Shown: piece by piece, positions 1-10,122 of the stretch
Layout of the letters: each line of letters starts with the position of its first letter
How positions within the stretch are numbered: position 1 is the stretch's first letter
DNA from: Chara braunii
Taxonomy: Eukaryota; Streptophyta; Charophyceae; Charales; Characeae
Direction of reading: 5' to 3'
Assembly: GCA_003427395.1 (NCBI GenBank)
Contig: BFEA01000278.1
Coordinates: 2,032,200 to 2,073,751, forward strand
DNA: 41,552 bases
Position numbers and translations under genes: made by a program
Notes under the pieces: model-generated
Told to the model about the DNA's origin: nothing
Database searches by the model: none
The model's input: the letters and a program-made list of their open reading frames with translations, nothing else

Positions 1-1590
1 TTCTTAGACTGACTGACTGGGTTGGTTGGGGGAGTGATATGGCTGGGACACAGACACTCTTGGTTTCACTACTGGTGAGTTGTGTTAAGGAAGAGGGGGG
101 ATTGTGTGAACTGCTGTCACTTTCGGCAGCAACAGACTAATGTTACTGAGGGAGCAAGGCAGCTGCTATCGGGCGCAATAAGAAACAACTGTTGTTGTAA
201 TGGTTAAGGATTACCACTGCTGATGCGGTACAGTCTACTGTTGTTGCTGGTACGTAATCCTGGAAGTTGCAGTTAACACCGGGGCCGGGTGTGATCGCAC
301 AGTAACATGTTGCAGTTTCTTCAAGGAAGGTTGTGGCTCACGAACGCCCGTGTGATCAGAGTGTGGACTGAGTACTGAGGCGAAGTGCAGCTTTGAACTA
401 CAGCAGTAGTACGGCCATATAATGGTAGCGGGTGAGTCCACTACGCCTGCTGGTCTCAACAGATTATCGAGATTTCGGCAGCGAATTGGCTGTTGCTGTT
501 GAAGGTCCGAGGCTGGTGCGGCGTCTCCTAGTTCAGTGGATTGAAAACTGTGGGTTGCTGGTACAACGGACTACTGTGCGGATAATGAAACTTGGTGTTT
601 GGGCTGCGGTGGGCCGATACTGATAGAAGAGCGGTGTCGGCAGACCTTAAAGGAGTGGCACACTGATTACTTGGCGATGCCCAGATCGGGTTGACCACCA
701 CTACTGCGGTGTTGCAGTGAAGCGCTGCCACAGTGAATGGATTGCTACTGCTAGATTGAGCGGCCACTTTGCACAGGTTAAACGTTGTTGTTGCGTCGGG
801 CGTTGTTTTGGACACTATGGCTGAGCGGGATGTTATTCCTTGCTAAAGTACAGCGGCGGCATAGGCCTAAGAAAGGAGGGCAGTGAGAGACGGAGGTGTT
901 GTGGCTTTGGAAGTAGAATCAGACTTAGAATGGGGGCTACTTCTGCAACTTGGAGGACTGTCTGAGACTGGTATCCGGCATGTGCCAAGTAAGTTGAGTA
1001 CTGTCTACTGCGCTCTTGGCGATCATTGCGGGGCCCTCAGGAGATTGAAGGATTCAAGACCCTCTCCCGTGAGTCTGAGCGCACCCCTCTTGTATCTGAG
1101 CGTCTAATCTATCTTTTTTTGCCCTTCTTATTCTAAGTCTAGTCTGAGGTTACGAGAGGAAGGCGGCAGGCGGGATTGCAACCCGTAGGACCGCAGCAAG
1201 ACCTTGTGGGAGACCCACCCAGCGATTGCGGGAGCTCTGCCGGAACCCAGGCGGGGTTCTGGAGGTAGGGAACACTCCGGTATAATTTCGTCTAACATGT
1301 GTGATCCCTTCCCCTAACCGTTAGCCCTTGGGTATCTGAATATGATTATGAAGGATTATTAGTTTTATTTTCTTATGTATGTCAGGACATGCTTTGTGGA
1401 AGGTTAAATAAACAAATATATATGAGATTTCAGATAAACTTTGAGTGAATTCAGACAAAAGGAATTGGTGGGAAGGCGGGAGGAAGGTGTTTTGCATGCG
1501 TTTGACCGGGTCAACCCAAGGCTGAATCCCTCTGAGTTGAGTGGGTTCAGTGCTGTGTTTTATTTATGTTTGCAGGGCTGAGTGTATGAT
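1..1590. other. Non-coding stretch, no gene seen
   Basis: Only short open frames occur, on both strands, without start context, domain or repeat support. The first 900 bases are rich in CTG/TTG triplets, which by itself creates chance open frames. I see no RNA gene and no clear repeat family. It ends where the hairpin array begins, and may belong to the same element as that array. Confidence 0.5.
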
Positions 1591-1597
1591 TTTTTTT

Positions 1598-2785
1598 TGG
1601 GCTGGGCCTATCCTAAGTTGGACGGTCCAACCACTTGTTTTCCTCTGGGGTTTCTGCACAGGAGGACGGACGCCCTAAGTTGGGAAGGCTCAGAATCCTG
1701 ATGTTTCTTTTGAGGTTGCTGAAAACAGAGCTGGGGATATTCTAAGTTGCGTAGACCTAGTTTTGTGTGTGTTTTCTTTTGAGGGGAACAAAGGCATAAG
1801 ACTAAGCGTACCCCTAAGTTGGGGCGGCTCAGTCATAAGCCATGGACAAAAAGGCCAACCAAAAATATAAAATTTTGATATATATTGTACGAGTCTGTAC
1901 CATCTGGCAAACCGGACACCCTAAGTTGGGAAAGTCAGTTAGTAAGTCAGGTAGAACAAGAAGAAAAGAAAAACAAATAAAGAATATAATGAAGGTAATC
2001 CGGGCAGGCTGAGCGCACCCTTAAGTTAGGGCGGTTCAGTCCTATGCTCGTGACAATATAAAAGGTCAGAGAGTTAGTATAAATCTTCTTTTATTTTCCC
2101 TTTTAAACACAAGGAAGAATTGGATGTCTTCCTAAGTTGGGTAGGTCTGATCATCTGCCTAACAAAAGAGAAAAATATAAAGTTTGTGCAAGTATATCAA
2201 TGGTTGTTCTCTTATATTGTCGTTGAGGAGACTAAGCGTACCCTTAAGTTAGGGCGGCTTGGTCATACGTCGTTTATACTTTGTTCAGGCAGATCAGACG
2301 TACCCTTAAGTTAGGGTGGTCTGGTCGCATTGCCTCATGTAATTTAAACTGTTTAGGCTAACTAGGCGTACCCCTAAGTTGGGGCGGCCTAGCGATATGC
2401 TCTTGTCGTTGATGTTATGTCGGTTGGATGTACCCTTAAGTTAAGGCGGTCCGACCTTTTGTCGTTCGTACTTGTTTTAGGCAGGTTAGGCACACCCTAA
2501 GTTGGGGCAGCCTAATCCTATGCCCTACGTAACTTTGTCTAGAGCAGACTAGGCATACCCTTAAGTTAGGGCAGTCTAGTTTTATGCTTCATGTCGTCAG
2601 TTAAGCCGAAGTCAGACGTACCCTTAAGTTAGGGCGGTCTGGTCATATATTTTATGACTAGAGTCGATGATGTGTTGGACATACCCTTAAGTTAGGGCAG
2701 TCCAATTGTGCGTACTATACTTGTTTACTTAGGCAGGTCAGGCATACCCTTAAGTTAGGGCATTGTCTGATCGTATGCCATAAGC
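1598..2785 (+). repeat. Array of 16 hairpin repeats with TAAGTT loop
   Basis: Sixteen units share the core CCCTTAAGTTAGGG or the variant CCCCTAAGTTGGGG. The hexamer TAAGTT starts at 1614, 1676, 1743, 1815, 1922, 2022, 2133, 2245, 2307, 2375, 2437, 2498, 2562, 2625, 2688 and 2751. The last nine are spaced 61-68 bp apart; the first ones are less regular and more decayed. Each core is flanked by 6-8 base arms that pair with each other (for example CTAGGC/GCCTAG and GTTGGAC/GTCCAAT), although arm sequence differs from unit to unit. Mismatches to perfect pairing are almost all T.G when read on this strand. A folded transcript of this strand is inferred; function is unknown. Confidence 0.85.
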
Positions 2786-2854
2786 AAGGGGGACATATAA
2801 AGGGAGAAAAACTGAGGGATCTAACGAACTACTTGGGTCAAACTGATGTGGGAT

Positions 2855-4603
2855 TGTGAGAGATGTTTGTTTATGCATGCTTGTGGGCTCTCACTCTGGG
2901 GCGTTTTTTCGATAGGTTAGCTACTTAGATGTTCGCCATGTGCTGGAGCCATAGGTAGATGAGATGGATGATGGGAGGGAACCTTGGGATAAAGATAGGA
3001 CTGACCTACTTGAAGTTAGAGTTGACGATAACTCACGATATCATCTTCTGAAAGGGGATCGTGTATACTATCTTCAATCCTAACTATCAAGCAGGTGTCA
3101 GAAGTTAGTCCCAAGTATAACTTTGCTTTGTCTTTCTGTTTTCAACTTTTATAAATCGTGGCAGCCTCCTGTTCCTACGGGAAGCACTGTCGAAATTTCT
3201 ACAAATCTAAAAGAGTTAGTTATTTTTTGACTCATAAAAATTGTGAAAAGACACATTTCCTATGGGAAGTGTTGTCGAAATGTTGTAGAATTTGGAGAGT
3301 AAGATTATTTTCAGTTAGGAAAAATCTGGCAATCCATCCTGTTAAGGGGATATGGTGCAGAAATTTCTTACATTTTTAGATAAACATCAGAGGTTAGTTA
3401 TGAAGGTAGGATTATTTCTTAATCACTCGAGCATGGCTTGGATACTGGCCTATGCTGCATTGCAGGTCACCTTTATTCGTATTGATTCAAGGCTTGACTA
3501 TCTTCAAGTTGATCCTACAAGAATCACCTTATGTTATCCTTAGATAACATGTCGGTTTTCGGCTCAACTTTAATCTACTCTTGCTACTCAACCTAAAGAC
3601 TTTAGTCTTGTGGTTTGATTTGTTTTGTTGTGTTTTTACCCGGACTTTAATTGAATGACCATTTAATAAAGATGCTGAGTATTTTATTTTGAGAGTTGCA
3701 CAAAGAGTGAGGTTTGTATGGCTAAAGCAAGGGGTGTGAGCGTAGAGAATGATTGAAGTTGACCCCGCGTAGTGTGTGCTCTGTTGATGTGGTTCTTTGA
3801 TGTGATTTCAGGTATGTTTTGTGAGTTGAATCCAGACTTGATGTTGTCAATGATTATATATATACTTTTGAAGGAAGCCGCACTGTGATTGTGAGAGTGA
3901 TCGTCTCCTATCTCATAACTTTTATATCATATTTTCTTACGTCCGCACGACCCATTGAGGTCGCGCCCAGTGATTAAATAAGTTATGCATCGAGAGAAAA
4001 GAAAGATCTCTTCTTAGCTCTTGTTTTTTAGAATTAGCATGGTTGGACGTTGTAGTCCGTGGCAGCCGTTAAAGTCAACCCCCTTGATCTCTGGCCGTCA
4101 CGACAGCTTGAAGTTGTCTACTCAACCCCTCTGCACAGGGTGCAGAAGAGGGTGTGGTCTTTAAACACGCATGACGGTTATCTAGCGTCGAGAGATTAAC
4201 CCCTCAAGGCGCTTGTCAGTCGACACTTGAGTGTTGAACGTGACCCTCGAGATTATCGAGGATCGCGTGATTACGAGTACTACAAAGCACTCCATAAGTA
4301 TGAATGCTTGCGTATGCCCGCATGGCTGATCGATATGAGGAGGTTATGCGCTCGCACGACTCTTATAGGAAAGTCCAGCCTGTGATACCTATCTGATTCT
4401 CGCGACATAAAATTATGGGTCGGATACTGAAGGGACTAGGAGTGTTGTTGTGTTGTGGTGTTGTTTGTGGTGTTTGTTTTGTGTGTTTCCATGTGTTGCG
4501 TGTGGGTGGATGTGAGTGTTGTGGTGTAACGCGTAGATGCGTCCTAGTCGACCGACGTCGGGTCGCGTTTGGGACGTCAACCCCCCAGAATGTCAATTCG
4601 CGT
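2855..4603 (+). repeat. Long dispersed repeat, left copy (LTR-like)
   Basis: This segment is a diverged copy of 7658-10122, in the same orientation. Both begin TGTGAGAGATGTTTG, in which GTGAGAG pairs with CTCTCAC about 26 bases on, and both end at TTCGCGT. Shared landmarks in order are a tandem pair of TTCC-TACG-GGAA hairpins (one decayed to TATG here), a TTATC/GATAA hairpin at 3532-3551, the block around GGACGTTGTAGTCC, a CCCTCTGCAC/GTGC..AGAGGG hairpin, and the string ATTATGGGTCGGATACTGAA near 4413. There is no long ORF. The TG start and a purine tract (2797-2820) upstream make an LTR or LTR-derived repeat plausible, but no CA end or target duplication was found. Confidence 0.7.
3532..3551 (+). 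other. Perfect 8-bp hairpin, conserved in both repeat copies
   Basis: ATGTTATC-CTTA-GATAACAT forms an 8-bp stem with a 4-base loop. The equivalent place in the other copy (8359-8377) reads CTGTTAT-TACTG-ATAACAG. The outer pair has changed from A-T to C-G on both sides, so pairing is kept. Both are followed by GTCGG. Confidence 0.65.
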
Positions 4604-4631
4604 TGTCGGAGGGCGAGGTGTCCCGACCCTC
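4604..4631 (+). repeat. 28-bp match to the giant element's LTR start
   Basis: TGTCGGAGGGCGAGG followed by TGTCCCGACCCTC matches the first bases of both LTRs of the giant element (12507 and 30965). It starts exactly where homology of the left dispersed repeat to its partner stops. Similarity is lost after about 28 bp. It could be the truncated or diverged start of a related LTR inserted into the repeat; no matching CGACA end plus GCGT duplication was found. Confidence 0.45.
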
Positions 4632-5437
4632 TGCGGCATACCAGGCTCCCCGCTCATGAACCTCCGCAGTCTGTCAATTTACCACACCTGTTTGATGGGT
4701 TGACCCATTGTCGGCACCATTACCCTTACAAGGGTAATTGTGCGTGTTTTTTGCACCTCGCAGGAGGGGCACCCTTGATGATATTTGAGAGAGTGACGTG
4801 CCTTAGGCTCGACCACGACTGACTCTAGGAAGTCAGAAAGTGGCGGGGGCACGCTTGGATGAGTCAGAGGGTGTGTGTGTGGGCGTGCACTTTGCGGGCG
4901 CACGTTAGTTAGATGCTTGACTAGTGTGAACGAACGAACCGGTCGGCAGTGTAGGCCGTGAAAAGTCAGAATTTGGATAAAGTTTGCGTAGGTCGCAACC
5001 TTGGGCGTGCTGACGGGGTCGCAGCCAGCGCAGAAGTTAATCGTTGAAGCTATGGCTAGAAGGGGATTCTCACTAACTTACTAAAAAGCCGGCAGGCCGC
5101 ACCGCGTGGGGTGTGCAGGGCACAAAGGTTGACGACATCGGAATTGCCAATGAGATTTAGCAGAGAGGACATGAGTAAAGGCCGGGTTTTTTTTTTCCGA
5201 CTTGGAGACGGTAAAAGAGCGACCTTTCCAAGGAAGAAGGTAGTGTGAGGGAGCTTACCTGTTGGCCGCGGCGTCGCGGGCTGCGTGTGAGATGTGTCGA
5301 GCAAAGAGTCGGCCCCAAGCAGCGAAAGAGTGACATTGCAGGGCTTGGGCTCAAGTAGTAAGCCAAGCAGCGGCCTTGGTGCAATTTGGCAGGCCCGGGC
5401 GGCCTGCAGGTGCTATTGATATGCAATTTTGCGCCTG
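4632..5437. other. No gene seen
   Basis: Open frames here are short and read through GT-rich or low-complexity sequence on both strands. No domain, RNA gene or tandem repeat is evident. Confidence 0.5.
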
Positions 5438-5745
5438 CTGTAACCAGACTTGGGCTTAGCCCTATTGGTTACAGCATTAGACTTTCAACTTGTCGATCCT
5501 GGGATCGAGGCCGGCACGCAGCAGCAGAGGAGCGAAGGAGCGCTACGGAGTTAAACCGAGGGGTCGAGGGTCCCGAGGGACTATCCCCTTTGGTTTTGCG
5601 GAAAGTTTCGACCGCGGGCCCGTAAGGTGGGGCCGAGGGACGAGTCCCCACGGTTCCCCTCCCCCTACTCTGATTTTTTCTATTTTTTCTAAAAAAAATT
5701 ATTAATTATTATTTTTATTTTTATTCTTTTCTTATTTAAGTCCCA
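5438..5745 (+). mobile_element. tRNA-derived SINE-like element
   Basis: The first part resembles a tRNA. TTAGCCCTATTGG fits a pol III A box, GACTTTCAAC sits where an anticodon loop would be, and GGGATCGAGGCC fits a B box about 45 bases downstream. The anticodon stem is not paired, so this is not a working tRNA. The head overlaps a strong hairpin (CTGTAACCA/TGGTTACAG, with inner GGGC/GCCC, 5438-5474). A GC-rich body follows and then a T/A-rich tail from about 5670. The architecture is that of a tRNA-derived SINE. A second copy in the window was not identified, so the element limits are approximate. Confidence 0.4.
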
Positions 5746-5765
5746 TTTTGGGACGTGACCCGGTA

Positions 5766-5781
5766 CCGGTCCGTGGACCGG
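5766..5781. other. Perfect short palindrome
   Basis: CCGGTCC-GT-GGACCGG is a 7-bp perfect inverted repeat just before a second tRNA-like segment. Meaning unknown. Confidence 0.5.
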
Positions 5782-5792
5782 CTGTGAGTGCC

Positions 5793-5860
5793 AAGAGCCT
5801 AGTTCAGTGGTGCACTCATGAACTGTTGAAATACAAACCTGCGTTCGAATATAGATGACC
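5793..5860 (+). mobile_element. Second tRNA-like segment (pol III A and B boxes)
   Basis: TAGTTCAGTGGT at 5800-5811 is a good A box and GCGTTCGAAT at 5841-5850 a good B box, at normal tRNA spacing. The acceptor and anticodon stems do not pair well and the sequence runs on into an A-rich stretch (CAAAATAAAA). It is better read as the head of a tRNA-derived retroposon or a decayed tRNA than as a functional gene. Confidence 0.4.
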
Positions 5861-5869
5861 AAAATAAAA

Positions 5870-7657
5870 TTACTTAGATTACCCGACGCCCGCCGGATCT
5901 ATGTCGGTATTTCAAGGGCATGACTTTACGCAAGAAAGAGGGAAGTGCATGTGCATGGCCGGGGTGCGGGTCAGGTGCACCACCCACCGCGCCGCTACTT
6001 GAGTGTGAGTATGCCCATAGAGGCCCGCGGGATGGTGGACAAGGCTTGAGGCCGTGACCAAGGGGATACAGCGGACACCAATTTCGATTTGATGTGTGAG
6101 GCTTGGGTGTGGGCCCGCCCGGTTCCAGTTTGCTGAGAGAGCTTTGTGTGTGGGCCTGCCCAGTCCATTTCTGCAGTAAGAGGTTAGAGTGTGAGCGTGC
6201 CCATTGAGGCCGGTAAGACATGGGACCGGTTACACAGGTTTTCTGAGGTCCCAAAGGTACCGTTTTGTGTATGACCACTTGACGGCAACCTCAGTTGTGT
6301 AGCCGCGGGGTACGAAAATTCACTGATGCCTATTTTAGTTGTCTTTTTATTTTTTTGGCGCTGTTTTTTCTTGAATTGTAAAGCTTCATTGACAAGAGTT
6401 TTGCACAGTTGTGGATAGTGCTGTGTGATCAGCAAGGTACCATTTCAGTGTTCCTATAGACGGCCAAGGCTTGTTTCATCTGAAGAGGTACAGCAGTGTG
6501 ATCAGAACCATGCCCAGAGCCTTGAACTGGTCCCCAAATCTGCATATTTTTGCAGATTTGGGGTCGCAGTGTGACCACACCCGTAGGGACCACAGAAAGT
6601 GAGGACCGCAGATAGTGAGTTGTGCCGAGCGAGGATGGGTAGAGGGAACTGTGGGGGAGACCACAGGCTGTGGGCAGTTGTGCGTGCACAATTTTTCTCC
6701 ATCCTGGCCTTCAAAGGTCCGTTTTTCCTGCTAATACCACCAAGATCTGCCCCAGGATCACTTTGCCCAAGCTTCGCAGTGGGCCCACTCCCTCCCACTC
6801 GTTGAGGCATGGGAGTCGTGACAGGGGAGCATGGGCTGCACGCCCCGATGCCATCTGTTTTTTTTGGGGCAGTCCGACTAGGGAGGTGAGTTGCTAACAC
6901 ACTCTCCGGCGGCTTGCTGCCTATATAAATCACTGCTCTGTGTAGTGCTTGAGTTGGCTGGTAATTGGAATCAAGTCGGGTTGCTGGTGAAGGGCACAGC
7001 GATGCCTGACGTGTACATTGGTCGCCGCACTTGGGAATGGGGGCGAAAAACTAATCAAGCCATCTAATAGGTGTTTCCTTCCGAAGTTTTCTCATGATAA
7101 CTGAGGTGGTTACACACCGTGCAGCTGTCCGATCCGTTTGCCGTGTTTCCCACTGTCGGGCGCTGCGCAGGAAGAAAAGGAAATGAACCAGGATGCAATC
7201 CAGGGCAGGTGTATGCAGGAAAGGGAAGAGCTCAGCGATGGAGGGGAGCGACTATGGTGAGAGTGATTAATGTGGTCAGTTCGTGGCCCGGTGGAAACCA
7301 AAGAGGGCGAAGATAGTAGGGAAGGGTTTTTTGGGCAGGCGAATCCGAATATGGCGTTAGTTTTAGTAGTAAATTAGTAGACTAGGAGGTAGAGAGAAAA
7401 GGCGGTGCGCGGAGATATCGACGAGAAAGAAGAGGCGAACGTGACAAACAGCAGATCTCGCCCGTTTCTTAATGAAAACGAACAAGGGAAGAGTCGAATT
7501 AGAGGTTTTTGGCCGTTGCGAGTCCGTTGGCAGGGTCAAATTCCACGTTGGAATTGTGGTTTCGGTGCTATGTCAGTCAAGGGCAGCGCCGAGGAGTGAA
7601 GTTTGTTTCTGATATAAAAATGCAATGTATCTTCCCACGCTTTAGGGGAAGATTCAT
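5870..7657. other. No gene; degenerate GTGTG..GCCC repeats
   Basis: Between 6003 and 6520 a loose motif recurs: GTGTGAG followed by TGCCCA and AGGCC, for example near 6003, 6147, 6188 and 6497. It resembles a decayed minisatellite. The remaining open frames on both strands are short and show no family features. An AGGGGAAGA purine tract lies directly before the next dispersed repeat (about 7644-7652) and could be a polypurine tract. Confidence 0.4.
6532..6563. other. Perfect 13-bp hairpin
   Basis: CCCCAAATCTGCA and TGCAGATTTGGGG are exact inverted repeats separated by TATTTT. The stem is unusually long for chance. There is no following T run and no nearby gene, so a terminator role is not supported. 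Confidence 0.7.
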
Positions 7658-10122
7658 TGTGAGAGATGTTTGGTTATGCATGCTTGTGGGCTCTCACTCT
7701 GGGGCATCTCTTTGATAGTTTAGTTGCTTTAGGTGCTCGCCGAGTGCTAGAGCTATAGGCAGGTAGGATGGATGATGAGAGGGAAAACTTGGAATAAGAA
7801 AGGACTGACTCTACTAGGAGTTAGGATCAGTGTTATCGCACAGCCTCATCAAGAGGTCGTACAAATTATCGCTGATTCTACCTTCCAAGCAAGTATCAGA
7901 AGTTAGTCTCAATTATAGTTATGCCTTGTCTTTTCAGTTTCAGCTTTGTATAAATCTTGGCAACCTCCTGTTCCTACGGGAAGCGCTGCTGAAATTTCTA
8001 CACATCTGAAAGAGTTAGTCATTTTTGGACTCGTANAAAATCTAGAAAGGCATTTTTCCTACGGGAAGCGCTACCGAAATTTCACAGAATTTAGGGAGTT
8101 AGATTATATTTTAGCCAAGAGAGACTTGACAAATCCACCCTGGATAGGGGAGATGCTGCCAAATTTTCTCAGTGACTTGGCGTTAGTGAGGGAAACTGAA
8201 CGTGAGACTGATAGAGGAGCTAGGGTATGAATTGGTGAACTATCCTCTACTTGGGTTGAACATAGTAGTGGTTATCTTTGACCTATACTGGGATGCAGAT
8301 TTTCATATTCGATTGAAGGCTCGAATTGTTCGGCCTGATTCTACAAAAGGATCACTTGTCTGTTATTACTGATAACAGGTCGGTTGCCGATTCGTCGGTC
8401 TACGACTCAACTTTCCTATTCTCTCCTGCCTCTCAACCTAAGGCCTTGACCCTTGCCAGGTTTTGTGTGCTTCTTTAGGTTTTCACCCAGTTTCTTTATA
8501 AATGGTCATTTCTTAAAGACTGAGTATATTTGTTGAGGGGGAATGGTTGCGCTTGTGTTCGTAAGGCAGAGTGTGAGTTGCAGGAGGCTGAAAAGTTGAC
8601 TCCTTTAGTGCGTGTGATGTTGTTTGAATGTCGGATGTTTGCAGGTATGTATGAGAGAGACTCGATTAAATATGTGATGAATGATTATGTTTTGAGTTCA
8701 AATGGGCAAACCACACGACTGTCGTGAGAGTGAACTACCCCACAACCTTTGTATTGAGTGAGATTGTTCTACCCCCGTTCAGCTGAGCTGATAATCCAAG
8801 TAAGCGTACTTTCGGATAACCCCCACAGGGCTAATCCCGACGATGTCTTTCCAGATGACGTAAGAACATTTGTGTTGTTTTTCCTTGTTGAAAGTTACTA
8901 TGGTGGAACGATAAAGTTCCGGGCGGAAGGGTTAGCATGTTGCTGGCGATGCGCCAGACAACTCACCACCGCTCCAAATTCCTTCCTGCCCTAGGGGCCG
9001 TCTTACCCTGCACCATTTGGGACACCTCAGGGTGTAGAAGACAGGAAGGCCCTCAGGCCTGTTTTGCGCTCGCCAAGGGGTTACCTCCCCTTAGCGCGCG
9101 CTTCAACCAACGCTTGAGCGTCGAAGGCAACCCCATGGCTCGGAATAGGCCACTTGGGTATGGGCACCGCATAATGCGCCGTCATCACAAATACTCACGT
9201 AGAGGTGCATAGTGGATTGGTACGTTTGGGTACCACGTCCGCGCGATCTTATACTAAGTCCATGCGCGCAGCACTCGCCGATCCCCGCACTAAAAGTTAT
9301 GGGTCAGACGGCGAGATCAAAAACGCAATACGGCCAATAGGCTTGAGTTTGTGGTAACGAGAAGCAACACATGGGCGAAGGACCAGTCCCGGTCGACCTA
9401 TGGGAGTCCGTGTACGGGCCTCACTATCCTGGACATCGGATAGCCTACGAGTAGGACTTTGGGCCTCCTCCGCGCGCGCGTCGTTTGGACCACCCTAGCC
9501 CTTCCATTTTAGGAGGCCACTAAACTAACGGAAGTTGGACTAAGTTTTTCTTTTGAATTTTTATGGTTGGACGTTATAGTCCGTGGCAACCGTCAAAGTC
9601 AAACCCCTTGATGTTTTACCGTCACGACAACTTAAAGTTATCTACTCAACCCCTCTGCACAGGGTGCAGAAGAGGGTGTGGTCTTCAACCGCACATGGCG
9701 GTTGTCTAGCGTCGAGAGATTACCCCTCAAAGCGCCTGTCAGCCGACACTTGAGTGTCGAACGCGACCCTCGAAATTATCAAGGGCCGCGAGGCTACGAG
9801 TAACACATAGTACCCCATCAACGCAAATGCTTGCGAATTCCCGCATGGCTGGTCGATATGAGGAGGTCATGTGCCCGCACGATTCGTATACGAAAGTCCA
9901 GCGCGCGGTACCTACCTGATTCTCGCGGCATGAAATTATGGGTCGGATACTGAAGGGACTAGGAGTGTTGTGATGTTGTGTTTGTTTTGTGTTTATTTTT
10001 CATGTGTTATGTGTGGGTAGATGTGAGTGTTGTGGTGTAACGCGTGGTGTGTGCGATGCGTCCTAGTCGACCGACATCGAATCACGTTTGGGACCTCAGC
10101 CCCCCAGTACGTCGATTCGCGT
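7658..10122 (+). repeat. Long dispersed repeat, right copy (LTR-like)
   Basis: This copy is colinear with 2855-4603 but longer by about 800 bp. The extra part (about 8750-9550) holds a diverged third version of the tail module. It begins TGTGAGAGATGTTTG, carries two intact TTCC-TACG-GGAA hairpins near 7972 and 8058 (C-TACG-G is the UNCG tetraloop type), a CTGTTAT/ATAACAG hairpin, and the tail ending ATTATGGGTCGGATACTGAA. There is one unresolved base near 8036. The purine tract AGGGGAAGA just upstream resembles a polypurine tract, which would suit the 3' LTR of an element. No coding potential was recognised. Confidence 0.65.
8930..9330 (+). repeat. Diverged third copy of the repeat's tail module
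   Basis: The order of landmarks matches the tails at about 4120-4430 and 9640-9960: GGGTGTAGAAGA, a GCGCTCGCCAAGG block, a CGCT-TG-AGCG hairpin followed by TCGAA, then AAAAGTTATGGGTCAGA. The hairpin corresponds to ACACT-TG-AGTGT in the other two copies, so the stem has changed on both sides while the loop stayed the same. Confidence 0.45.

Noticed and set aside
1598-2785. CRISPR-like array of regularly spaced repeats
   Set aside because: The conserved part is a short hairpin loop, the parts between are not unique spacers of constant length, there are no cas genes, and the context is eukaryotic.
4415-4822. 135-codon plus-strand ORF
   Set aside because: It crosses a repeat boundary (4603/4604), is Gly/Cys/Val-rich from a GT-rich stretch, and is not kept in the other repeat copy.
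5443-5515. Functional tRNA gene
   Set aside because: A and B boxes are present but the anticodon and acceptor stems do not pair; scored as a SINE-like head.
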